From Maricaulaceae bacterium EIL42A08 (GTDB taxonomy: Bacteria; Pseudomonadota; Alphaproteobacteria; Caulobacterales; Maricaulaceae), in contig JAMZNZ010000002.1 in NCBI GenBank assembly GCA_024178355.1, forward strand, positions 849,501 to 913,500: a stretch of DNA of 64,000 nucleotides, in the 5' to 3' direction. Position numbers and translations under genes: made by a program. How positions within the stretch are numbered: the first letter of the stretch is position 1; each line of letters begins with the position of its first letter. The notes under the pieces were generated by a model, which saw nothing but the letters and a program-made list of their open reading frames with translations, was not told the DNA's origin and made no database searches. Shown piece by piece: positions 1-7,510 of this stretch.

Positions 1-3
1 CAA

Positions 4-822
4 TTAACTCTGATCCCGGCGCTTGGCCGGTGCGGGCGCATCCAGCGATGCCAGCAGCTCCACAAGAGCCGGCGACAGGACACCGCCACCGCTTTGGAAG
101 GCGGTAAAACTGCCTGGCATATAGCCCCGCTCTGACACCACAGCCTGTGCTGGCGCAACGCTCGAGGCGTCGGATGCATACTGAACACGGTCGGGTGCTT
201 CGACGCTCCGGCTTTCCCCGCTCAGTCGCTCCAGAAGCGCCTTGGCCGTAACGGGCCGCCCTTCATCGTAGAAGATCGGCCGGTTGGCGGCAGCAGCCTG
301 CGGGAAGGCTTGGTCGGCGCGTGCCAGCGGGCTTTGCTCGGCCAGGGTGATCAGATCACCTGCACCACGTGCGCCCAAAAAGTGCGCCGCGTAGAGCTCG
401 CCCGAACTTGGCTGGCGCCCGATCTGTCGACGCAGCAGCGCGGCATTGTCGGCGGCCAGCTCGCCAGCCATCACACTCGCCGTTTCAGCATCAAAGCGCA
501 TATCGAGCACACGTTGGTGTTCAGCAGGGTCGGCGATCGTGAAGCGGCCATTGGTATCGCGCTCGATCATCCCGGCTTCAGCGCCAAGACCGTGCTTTTC
601 ACCATGGCGATGGACCATGGCAAGCCAGGTTTGCTCGATAAACTGGAACATGCCCGCAGCGCTGGAGGTTTGCGCCTTGGCCTGGGGGTCGAAATTGCTT
701 TCCCGGGCCGCCGTGCGAACCAGAAAGTCAAAATCAGCACCGGTGCTCTGGGCCGCCTGCCCGATGACTTGGCGCGGCGAGAAACTGCGCATATCAGCCG
801 TTTCAGGGATCGGGGCAGCCAT
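4..822 (-). CDS. Lytic transglycosylase (SLT domain), secreted or flagellum-associated type
   Basis: Predicted 272-residue peptidoglycan lytic transglycosylase, which cleaves the glycan backbone in the periplasm. Seen: an SLT-like segment near residues 38-70 with RESNF carrying the likely catalytic Glu, then an Ala-rich stretch and GMFQF, followed by AAHFLGARGAG further on. The C-terminal 80 residues are low in recognisable structure. There is no clear N-terminal signal peptide, which is common in transglycosylases exported by other routes or tied to flagella. The ATG at 822 is preferred because GGAG lies 11 bases upstream; an upstream GTG at 834 sits on top of that site. It is transcribed away from the ThiO-like gene's downstream side with a 69-base gap. 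Function by family; the flagellar link is only inference. Confidence 0.8.
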   Translation of the reverse strand: MAAPIPETADMRSFSPRQVIGQAAQSTGADFDFLVRTAARESNFDPQAKAQTSSAAGMFQFIEQTWLAMVHRHGEKHGLGAEAGMIERDTNGRFTIADPAEHQRVLDMRFDAETASVMAGELAADNAALLRRQIGRQPSSGELYAAHFLGARGAGDLITLAEQSPLARADQAFPQAAAANRPIFYDEGRPVTAKALLERLSGESRSVEAPDRVQYASDASSVAPAQAVVSERGYMPGSFTAFQSGGGVLSPALVELLASLDAPAPAKRRDQS

Positions 823-891
823 AGTCTGTAGCACTCCAGCGTGACGAATCGTTACGTCTTCGAGTGTCGGCCATGCCGCGATAATCTTTGG

Positions 892-2049
892 TTAATGATC
901 CCTTCGTGCCCGTAAACCTGCTCGGTGCGGGGTAAAGGGCTGGGCGGTGTCTGGCAGTGGTCTGTCAGTCACTGCAGCAAGGCAAGCTGCGGCAATGACC
1001 GGTGCCAGAAGCACCCCGTTGCGATACCCGCCACCGGCCATGATCAACCCAGGCTCCAGCTCGCCCAGCAAAGGCATCAGGTCTTTGGAGGCCGGACGCA
1101 AACCTGACCAATGTTCGACCGGTGCCATATCCCCAAGGCCGGGGAGCGTGCGCCGTGCCAGCGCAAGAAGACGTTGCTGTGCGTCCTCAGTCGTCTCCGT
1201 ATCGTAGACGTCAGGCTCTACGGTCGCACCAGCGATCACCCGATGGCCGGGCTTGGAGCAAAGATAAATGGAAAAGCCGCGCACCACATGGCGCGGCCCC
1301 TGCCCCGGTTCGACTTCAAAACCCAGCATCTGACCTTTGACGGGCCGCGCAGTCACCGGATCCGGCAATTCAGCCAGCCCCTGCGCGCCGGTCGCAAGCA
1401 CGACCCGGTCTGCTTCCAGCGCGCGCCCATCATGAAGCTCAACACCCGTTACCGCCCCACCACGCCTGCGCAATGCTTTCACGCCGCTGCGCATCTCCAT
1501 CCGGCAGCCGGCCGCAAAAGCGGCCGACGTCAGCGCCTGGGCCAGCGCGCGATTATCCAGCTGACCATCACCGGGAAAGACCAGCGCCCCGTCAGCGGAG
1601 GCGAGGCCAGGCTCAAGCGATCGGAGGGCGGCACCATCAATCTGCTCGACGGTGATACCTAGCGCTTGGGCCTGCGCCAAGACGCGGTCCGCACGTGCAA
1701 GCTCAGCCTCGCCATTAAGCGGCGTGACTGCCCCGTCCTGATTATAGCCAAGTGGCCCGGCACTATATCCTTGAAGCGCATGAATCCAGTCGCCCCAATG
1801 GTCGAGGCTCGCCTGAAGCAGGTCAGAAAACGCTCGCGCCAGATCGTGATGGAGGTCCAGCTCAACGCTGGCTTCAAACCCGGCTGCCAGCATTCCGCCG
1901 GACGCCCAGAGCGCTCCGCGTCCCAACTCGCCCCGATCAACAAGGGTGACCGCGTGACCGGCCCGCGCTAGCTGCCAGGCGCAAGACAGGCCAGCTGCCC
2001 CCGCCCCTACGACGACAATGCGTAACGCCGAATAATTTGATACACTCAC
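892..2049 (-). CDS. thiO: FAD-dependent glycine/D-amino-acid oxidase (ThiO-like)
   Basis: A 385-residue flavoprotein of the DAO superfamily. Seen: an N-terminal dinucleotide-binding motif VVVGAGAAGLSCAW at residues 12-25, a conserved ASGGMLAAGFE segment near 49-59, and a C-terminal GGGYRNGVLLAPV flavin-contact segment as in ThiO/glycine oxidases. ThiO oxidises glycine to dehydroglycine for thiazole synthesis in thiamine biosynthesis; other family members are D-amino-acid oxidases, and no thi genes lie beside it here, so the thiamine assignment is probable rather than proven. It appears to start with GTG at 2049, without a strong Shine-Dalgarno sequence. Confidence 0.75.
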   Translation of the reverse strand: MSVSNYSALRIVVVGAGAAGLSCAWQLARAGHAVTLVDRGELGRGALWASGGMLAAGFEASVELDLHHDLARAFSDLLQASLDHWGDWIHALQGYSAGPLGYNQDGAVTPLNGEAELARADRVLAQAQALGITVEQIDGAALRSLEPGLASADGALVFPGDGQLDNRALAQALTSAAFAAGCRMEMRSGVKALRRRGGAVTGVELHDGRALEADRVVLATGAQGLAELPDPVTARPVKGQMLGFEVEPGQGPRHVVRGFSIYLCSKPGHRVIAGATVEPDVYDTETTEDAQQRLLALARRTLPGLGDMAPVEHWSGLRPASKDLMPLLGELEPGLIMAGGGYRNGVLLAPVIAAACLAAVTDRPLPDTAQPFTPHRAGLRARRDH

Positions 2050-2144
2050 GGGAAATGAAACTCGAAGCGACAGCGTAATACGGGCCTGGGCGAATCATCG
2101 CCGAGGCGGCTTGCACACTAAAGCCCATTGCAAAGGTGGAGACC

Positions 2145-2576
2145 ATGACACGACTGAATGCAGCGCTACTTGGCCTGACTCTGGCCGCCTTTGGCACATC
2201 TGGTATCCAGGCGCAGGACGCTGCCGTCGACGGTACGAGCGAGCCTGTGCAAGAACCGCCGCGTTGCGTGCGGCTTGTGAACATCAACGGCTACTCGGTA
2301 ATCGACAACCAGCACATGGTGCTTAACGGCGGTGCATCACGCCATTATCTCGTGACGCTTCGCAGGTCATGCACCGGGCTTCGTTTCGGAGCACAGGTTG
2401 GCACCACATTCAGATCAAATGCGCGCGTATGCCAACCCGTTGTAGAGGATGTCATCACCAGCGATGGCTGGCGCTGCCCGATAGATACGGTGGAAGAAGT
2501 TGAAAGTCTTGAAGCCGCTGAAGCGCTGATTGAATCCCGCGCGGAGGCCGAAGCCCACGCGCAAGGCTCGCGCTAG
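2145..2576 (+). CDS. Secreted DUF6491-like protein
   Basis: A 143-residue protein with a signal peptide (MTRLNAALLGLTLAAF... ending around IQAQD). Seen: a cysteine, then a 'vidnqhmvl-nGgaSRHYLVTL-rrsC' stretch and two further cysteines late in the protein. This matches the pattern of the DUF6491 family of small exported proteins common in Caulobacterales and Sphingomonadales; no biochemical role is known to me. ATG at 2145 is chosen because AAAGGTGGAG lies just upstream; a GTG at 2136 overlaps that site. The end overlaps the convergent gene by 4 bases. Confidence 0.65.
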   Translation: MTRLNAALLGLTLAAFGTSGIQAQDAAVDGTSEPVQEPPRCVRLVNINGYSVIDNQHMVLNGGASRHYLVTLRRSCTGLRFGAQVGTTFRSNARVCQPVVEDVITSDGWRCPIDTVEEVESLEAAEALIESRAEAEAHAQGSR

Positions 2577-3214
2577 GCCCGGCTGGCGAGGTCAAAGGCG
2601 TTGATAGGCGGCCCCGCGGCACCTTCGGTGCGCTCCAGCGGCGCGCGGCAGCTGTGAAGGAAGGCCTCGCCGTCAGCGCCTGCTTTGCCGGTCCACGAGC
2701 GCGCAAGCTCACGGGTATAGAAGTTGGTCAGCGTGATACGCCACGCCTCGTCCGGCTCTTCTTCCTGACGACCGCAGGCATCGAGCGCGGCTTCATAGAC
2801 GCTGTCGGCCCATTTGAGCGCGTCACGCAGGTCTTCCAGGCGCGCGCCACCAGCTGGGCCGGCCTTACGCTCGCCTTCACGCAGGGCCGACAGGTGCGCC
2901 CGGCTTAAAGCAATGCTGGGCGTATCAGACGAGAGCTGCTCGATATCCGGGCTCATCTCAGCCAGCTGGGCGGCCAGCTGGCGAGCCAGGCGCAAATCCT
3001 GACGCACCCGTGCCAACTTAGTCGGGGCAGCACTTAAACGACGCTGATCGAGATAGGCGTGACCGGCTTTTTCAAGCAGACGCCAAAGCGCCCCGCGCTG
3101 GGTCTCGGATATCTGATGTTGAGCGCAGATCTGGTCGATGTCTTCAGAGGCATAGAGCGGCTCATGGTCGAGGATAACAAAGGTCGACTCACCTTTTTCG
3201 CTCAGTCGTGCCAC
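2573..3214 (-). CDS. Conserved hypothetical protein, helical
   Basis: About 213 residues, no family recognised. The N-terminal part (VARLSEKGESTFVILDHEPLY) looks like a small beta-containing start, followed by a charged helical middle (about residues 45-140) and a C-terminal part rich in Trp, Arg and Glu. No signal peptide or membrane segment. An open frame runs up to an ATG at 3340, but that extension would occupy the upstream region of trhO. GTG at 3214 is preferred because GGGAGG stands 6 bases upstream of it; GTG at 3220 is also possible. Convergent 4-base overlap with the DUF6491-like gene. Confidence 0.55.
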   Translation of the reverse strand: MARLSEKGESTFVILDHEPLYASEDIDQICAQHQISETQRGALWRLLEKAGHAYLDQRRLSAAPTKLARVRQDLRLARQLAAQLAEMSPDIEQLSSDTPSIALSRAHLSALREGERKAGPAGGARLEDLRDALKWADSVYEAALDACGRQEEEPDEAWRITLTNFYTRELARSWTGKAGADGEAFLHSCRAPLERTEGAAGPPINAFDLASRA

Positions 3215-3385
3215 GGCCACCTCCCTGCCCTTTGGAATCGTGACTATGATCGACTCGTTTACGCGCGTTAACCATTGTGACAGTCCGAATACCATTATGC
3301 TGTGGAAAACTTCCGCTGCAGGGCGCGCAATTTTCCACACCGGCCCCAGCTATCACCGGCGCAAAGCTTTTGGCATAACAGCGCC

Positions 3386-4345
3386 ATGACTGAATTTCGC
3401 GTTGCCGCTCTTTACAAGTTCACGCCGCTGACCGCCGACAAGGCCTTGCAGGCGCACCTTATGGCTGCGTGTGAGGCCCAAGGCGTAAAAGGCATCCTTC
3501 TGATCGCGCCGGAAGGCATCAACGGCACGATTGCCGGAAGCCCGAACGGTATCGAAGCGGTGCTGGATACCATCCGCGCCCTGCCCGGCTGCGCCGATAT
3601 CGAGCACAAGGAGTCCACTGCCAGCGAGCAGCCCTTTCTACGCATGAAGGTGCGCATCAAGAAAGAGATTGTGACGCTGGGCGTGCCGGGCGTCGATCCA
3701 AGCCGCGAGGTGGGCACCTATGTGGAGCCGGAGGACTGGAACGATCTGATCAGCTCGCCCGATGTGGTCACCATCGACACACGCAACGATTACGAAGTGC
3801 GTATTGGCCAGTTCAAGGGCGCGGTGAACCCTGAGACCAAAAGCTTTACCGAATTTCCCGACTGGTTCCGCAAGTTCAAGGAAACCCGCCCCAACGCCCG
3901 CATCGCCATGTATTGCACGGGCGGCATTCGCTGTGAGAAGTCGACGGCGTTTGCGCTGACCGAAGGGCTGGGTGAGGTCTATCACCTTAAAGGCGGGATT
4001 CTGAAATATCTCGAACGCATCGACGAAGGTGAGAGCCTTTGGAAAGGCGATTGCTTCGTCTTTGACCGGCGCGTTGCTGTACGTCATGGGCTGGAGGAGA
4101 GCGGCTATACCAGCTGCCACGCCTGCCGCGAGCCGCTGTCGCCGGATGACATCGCCTCTCCGCTTTATGTGGAGGGTGTCAGCTGCCCCTTCTGTCACGC
4201 GGTGCGCGATGAGGAGCAACGCCAGCGCTATGCCGAACGCCACCGCCAGGAAGAGCTCGCGCGGGCCCGCGGAGAGCGCCATGTGGGCGCGGTATTGAGC
4301 GGCGACGCTGATGGACAGGCCGATGAAGAGAGCAAGAATGGCTGA
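3386..4345 (+). CDS. trhO: tRNA uridine(34) hydroxylase TrhO (rhodanese-like, UPF0176)
   Basis: A 319-residue rhodanese-superfamily protein that catalyses oxygen-dependent hydroxylation of wobble U34 in tRNA to ho5U. Seen: an N-terminal UPF0176 domain ([28 protein letters not shown]), a rhodanese domain from about residue 120 with the active-site loop [12 protein letters not shown] around residues 173-184, and a C-terminal Cys-rich part with CHAC and CPFC pairs that could bind metal. ATG at 3386 begins the conserved [12 protein letters not shown] segment; the frame is open further upstream but without homology. It overlaps the following GST gene by 8 bases, suggesting co-translation. Confidence 0.92.
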   Translation: MTEFRVAALYKFTPLTADKALQAHLMAACEAQGVKGILLIAPEGINGTIAGSPNGIEAVLDTIRALPGCADIEHKESTASEQPFLRMKVRIKKEIVTLGVPGVDPSREVGTYVEPEDWNDLISSPDVVTIDTRNDYEVRIGQFKGAVNPETKSFTEFPDWFRKFKETRPNARIAMYCTGGIRCEKSTAFALTEGLGEVYHLKGGILKYLERIDEGESLWKGDCFVFDRRVAVRHGLEESGYTSCHACREPLSPDDIASPLYVEGVSCPFCHAVRDEEQRQRYAERHRQEELARARGERHVGAVLSGDADGQADEESKNG

Positions 4346-4964
4346 GGCCCTGCCGATCCTCTATTCCTTTCGTCGCTGCCCCTACGCCATGCGCGGGCGA
4401 ATGGCGCTGGACGTTGCTGAGGTCCAGCTGGAACACCGCGAAATTCTGCTCAAGGACAAGCCGGCAGAAATGCTGGAGGCTTCGCCCAAGGGCACGGTCC
4501 CGGTGGTTGTCCTGCCTGACGGGACGGTGCTGGAAGAAAGCCTGGATGTCATGATGTGGGCGCTGGGACAGAACGATCCCGAAGGTTGGCTTCAGCCGGA
4601 GCTGAAGTCTGAAACCGACGCCCTGATCGCGGCCAATGACGGCAAGTTCAAGCACCATCTGGATCGGTATAAATACGCAACGCGTTACGAGGGCGCAGTG
4701 TCAGAAGAACACCGGGCCGAGGCCAGCAAACATCTCGAAACGCTGGAAGCCCGCCTCAGCCAGACACCTCAGCTTTTCGGCGACTCTCCGACCCTCGCCG
4801 ACATCGCAATCTTCCCTTTCATCCGCCAGTTCGCCAACACCGACCGCGACTGGTTCGACGCACAAGCCTGGCCCGGCGTCCAGCGCTGGCTCGCCAGGCA
4901 CCTGGCGTCAGCCCGTTTTGGGCGCGTGATGAAGAAGTGGGAGTTGTGGGCACCTGCGCCCTAG
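4338..4964 (+). CDS. Glutathione S-transferase family protein
   Basis: A 208-residue thioredoxin-fold/GST protein. Seen: N-terminal [17 protein letters not shown] (CPYA in the position of a GSH- or Cys-type active site), the cis-Pro region [18 protein letters not shown], and an all-helical C-terminal half with [16 protein letters not shown], the typical GST N-capping segment. Likely glutathione-dependent redox or conjugation activity in the cytosol; substrate unknown. It starts inside the last codons of trhO, so the two are probably one transcript. Convergent 4-base overlap with the XRE-type gene. Confidence 0.8.
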   Translation: MAEALPILYSFRRCPYAMRGRMALDVAEVQLEHREILLKDKPAEMLEASPKGTVPVVVLPDGTVLEESLDVMMWALGQNDPEGWLQPELKSETDALIAANDGKFKHHLDRYKYATRYEGAVSEEHRAEASKHLETLEARLSQTPQLFGDSPTLADIAIFPFIRQFANTDRDWFDAQAWPGVQRWLARHLASARFGRVMKKWELWAPAP

Positions 4965-5587
4965 GCCGGTGACTTAAGCTTCAAGCACCGAGAACTTTGT
5001 CTTTCGATCATAGGTGTTCGCATCAATCGGCATATGCTCGACTTGATGGTCCAGCGCCCATGATCATCCTGCAGCGCAACGCTGCGGGCGCTGAAATAGA
5101 TCACGCCCTGTTCGCCTTGCGTATGCCAGACATTTTCAAGCGCCCGGATCTTGCCATCAAAGGCACCGACCGATTTGAGCAGGTCAAAATGGGCATCGGC
5201 ATCATCCCCGACGCGCCCTTCGAGGACGTGGCCCGTTTGAGCGTCGGCGAACTGGCGATCAAGCTGTGTAAAGCCCTCTGAAAACTGAGACAGGCAAACG
5301 CGGCCGCGGTCCTGATAAACAACACTTTCCAGACCCTGGGAGATACGCACGCCAGCGTTGACACTCAAGAAAGGTGACTTCGCCTCCACATCGGCAAGCA
5401 GGCCCCGGATACGCAAAGCCACATCACGGCCAGGACGGGAATCGCCGCTTTCAATGCGAGACACCATCGCCTGGCTGACACCCAGCAATTCAGCAAAAGT
5501 CGATTGCTTCAGGCGCATCATGAACCGCATCCGGCGGACCTGTGCAGCAATATCATTGTCATCAAACATGACCGCAGTATTCCCCAT
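4961..5587 (-). CDS. XRE-family transcriptional regulator with C-terminal sensor-like domain
   Basis: About 208 residues. Seen: an N-terminal Cro/C1-type helix-turn-helix at roughly residues 9-65 (MRLKQSTFAELLGVSQAMVSRIESG) and a C-terminal domain of about 130 residues with LENVWHTQGEQGVIYFSARSV that looks PAS-like, though I cannot confirm it. ATG at 5587 has AAGG 7 bases upstream; GTG at 5593 is possible. It is divergent from the NTF2-like secreted protein across 170 bases, so it may regulate that gene or itself; that is inference. Confidence 0.7.
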   Translation of the reverse strand: MGNTAVMFDDNDIAAQVRRMRFMMRLKQSTFAELLGVSQAMVSRIESGDSRPGRDVALRIRGLLADVEAKSPFLSVNAGVRISQGLESVVYQDRGRVCLSQFSEGFTQLDRQFADAQTGHVLEGRVGDDADAHFDLLKSVGAFDGKIRALENVWHTQGEQGVIYFSARSVALQDDHGRWTIKSSICRLMRTPMIERQSSRCLKLKSPA

Positions 5588-5757
5588 CCCCACACCTTTT
5601 CAATGGGAATACCCTGCAGCCCAGGATAGAGACCCAGCAAAAAGGCCCAACTGTTGCTCGCGGGTAGCACAGCCGTAGCAATATCGATCCGAATATTCTG
5701 GCCACCACAGGTCGTCCCGCCTACGGTGGCGCGAACATCAATCCATGGGGACATATC

Positions 5758-6228
5758 ATGAAGACATTTGTTTTTGCCGCGGCGACTGCACTGGCCTTGA
5801 CCGGGGCTGGTATTGCCGACCACCACAGCTCACCTGAAGCCGTGATCTCGGGCATTTACGACGCCTTTGCCGCCGGTGACCCGGAAGGCTTTGCCGCCGC
5901 GCTTCATCCGGAGATCGTCTGGAACGAAGCCGAGAGCAATGTTTATGCAGACATGAACCCCTATGAGGGTCCACAGGAAGTCATGGAAGGCGTGATTGGT
6001 CGGGTGCTCACTGACTGGTCCACATTCAACGCCACACCGGAAGAGATGATCGTCGAAGGCAACCGCGTTGTGGTGCTGGGTCGCTATACCGGCACCCACG
6101 GGGCGACAGGCGAAGATATCAACGCCCAGATGGTCCACGTGTGGACCGTTCAGGACGGCCAGGCCATCTCCTTCCAGCAATATGTCGACACGCTCCAGCT
6201 GCGCGAAGCCGAAACGCCGGACGAATAA
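5758..6228 (+). CDS. Secreted NTF2/SnoaL-like protein
   Basis: A 156-residue protein with a short signal peptide (MKTFVFAAATALALTGAGIA) and an NTF2-like fold: SSPEAVISGIYDAFAAGD, ALHPEIVWNEAE, DWSTFNATPEEMIVEGNRVVVLGRYTG, and a closing beta-hairpin (MVHVWTVQDGQAISFQQYVD). This cone-shaped fold is shared by SnoaL cyclases, ketosteroid isomerases and many non-enzymatic binding proteins, so the ligand cannot be told. GGGGAC precedes the ATG. It is followed by a strong inverted repeat that probably ends its transcript. Confidence 0.7.
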   Translation: MKTFVFAAATALALTGAGIADHHSSPEAVISGIYDAFAAGDPEGFAAALHPEIVWNEAESNVYADMNPYEGPQEVMEGVIGRVLTDWSTFNATPEEMIVEGNRVVVLGRYTGTHGATGEDINAQMVHVWTVQDGQAISFQQYVDTLQLREAETPDE

Positions 6229-6237
6229 CGGGCACCT

Positions 6238-6270
6238 CGAGACGGTCCGATACTGCGACGGACCGTCTCG
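6238..6270 (+). terminator. 12-bp perfect inverted repeat after the NTF2-like gene
   Basis: CGAGACGGTCCG (6238-6249) and CGGACCGTCTCG (6259-6270) form a perfect 12-bp stem around a 9-base loop, ten bases after the stop codon. There is no T-tract on the plus strand, so it is a likely transcript end or 3' stabiliser rather than a textbook intrinsic terminator. A smaller hairpin (AACCC/GGGTT) follows at once. Confidence 0.55.
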
Positions 6271-6356
6271 AACCCGCAGGGTTTGCAAGCATAACGGCTC
6301 GCAAGCGGTATCAGAGAGCGCTGATTAAGCGGCACCGAAAAAATTTGATGAAAAAA

Positions 6357-6433
6357 TGGTACCGCCTCCCCGGTTCGAACGGGGGACCTCTAGATCCACA
6401 ATCTAGCGCTCTAACCAACTGAGCTAAGGCGGC
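6357..6433 (-). tRNA. tRNA-His (GTG), 3' CCA encoded
   Basis: A full cloverleaf can be drawn on the minus strand: acceptor GCCGCCT paired with AGGCGGT (one G-U), D arm TTAGCTCAGTTGGTTAGAGC, anticodon stem CTAGA/TCTAG with loop TTGTGGA (anticodon GTG at 6397-6399), T arm CCCCGTTCGAACCGGGG, then A73 and genomically encoded CCA. The base before G1 is C and the discriminator is A, so the usual G(-1):C73 identity pair is absent, as known for several alphaproteobacterial lineages. Two T6 runs follow the 3' end on the minus strand and probably terminate it. Confidence 0.95.
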
Positions 6434-6557
6434 GCACCACGTGGGTCGGCGAAAGACGCCTGACCGACCGGGCGCGGAACCTAGCTCCACCCGCCCCGCC
6501 GATCAAGACAGGTTTTGACGCTTGCGCAGCGCCGTGTTCAGTACCCGGCTTTAGGCC

Positions 6558-7367
6558 TTACGCGTAGCCGTTCGCCTGAATATGCTGTCGCAGGGCGTTG
6601 ATCCGTGTGGAGCTGGACGGGTGGGTGGACAAAAGCTCCACCTGCTGGCGCTGGTTCTGGGCCGCCTTGGCACTCCAGAAGGCCAGAGCCTGGCTGGGCC
6701 GATAGCCGGCGGCATGCATGTAGTCCACGCCCTTCAGATCAGCCTCCAGTTCGTGATTGCGCGAATACGGCAGCAGCACGCCAAAGGTCAGGCCCGCGCC
6801 CAGAATACCGGCCCACTGGCCGGAATTTTCTACTCCACTGGCTCCGAGCGCCACATTGGCAATGGCCAGCCCGGCACCGGTGGCCGCCTGCTGGCGCGCG
6901 CGCTGGGTCGCATGCTGGTAGTGAAGGTGGGCAATCTCGTGGCCCATGACGGTTGCGACCTGGTCGTCATTGCTCATGGTCTCAAGGATGCCGCGATAGA
7001 AAGCCACCTTGCCGCCGGGCAGCACCCAGGCGTTCTGGGCATCAGACTCAAAAACCACAAATTCCCAGTTCAGATTGCGAAGGCCAGAGTATGGAACCAG
7101 GCGATTGCCGACCCGCTCCACCCGGCGACGAAGGGCCGGGTCCTGGCTGACACGTTCCTGCCGAAGCGCCTGGCTCCACGCCGCCTGAGAGGCCTGCTGG
7201 ACCTGAGCATCACTGACCAGAAACTCGCCCAGCCCCCCGCTGGTTTCACACGCGGTCGTCAGCGGCACCACCGTGCCTGCGGCAATCCCCAAAAGGATTT
7301 CACGCCGCCCCATGGACACACGCGGGGCCTTGTCGACCACGTCCTGGCTAATCGTAAGCTTTTCCAT
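6558..7367 (-). CDS. M48-family zinc metalloprotease, lipoprotein
   Basis: A 269-residue predicted periplasmic, membrane-anchored peptidase. Seen: a Tat-like/lipoprotein N-terminus (GRREILLGIAAGTVVPLTTAC, lipobox near residue 40), the zinc motif HEIAH at about residues 145-149, the third-ligand motif NHELEAD near 205, and a C-terminal LLSTHPSSSTRINAL motif typical of this M48 branch (LoiP/YggG-like quality-control proteases). GGGGAG precedes the ATG. Stands alone between tRNA-His and the divergent asmA-like gene. Confidence 0.85.
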   Translation of the reverse strand: MEKLTISQDVVDKAPRVSMGRREILLGIAAGTVVPLTTACETSGGLGEFLVSDAQVQQASQAAWSQALRQERVSQDPALRRRVERVGNRLVPYSGLRNLNWEFVVFESDAQNAWVLPGGKVAFYRGILETMSNDDQVATVMGHEIAHLHYQHATQRARQQAATGAGLAIANVALGASGVENSGQWAGILGAGLTFGVLLPYSRNHELEADLKGVDYMHAAGYRPSQALAFWSAKAAQNQRQQVELLSTHPSSSTRINALRQHIQANGYA

Positions 7368-7510
7368 ATTCAGCTCCCCTGCCGGAAAATTTTATTCAAC
7401 TTCAAGATCGCGCCCCCTGCCTTGAGCGCGTCAAATTTGGTAGACACTGTTCCAGTCCTGACCGGCGCTATCAAGCGCTGATTATCGATTCTGTTTCGCG
7501 GAGGCTGATC

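Noticed and set aside
3215-3340. N-terminal extension of the hypothetical gene at 2573-3214
   Set aside because: No Shine-Dalgarno sequence at the ATG, and it would fill the upstream region of trhO; the internal GTG has GGGAGG upstream.
6582-7481. Plus-strand 299-codon frame
   Set aside because: Antisense to the M48 protease gene, whose HEIAH motif and lipobox are clear.
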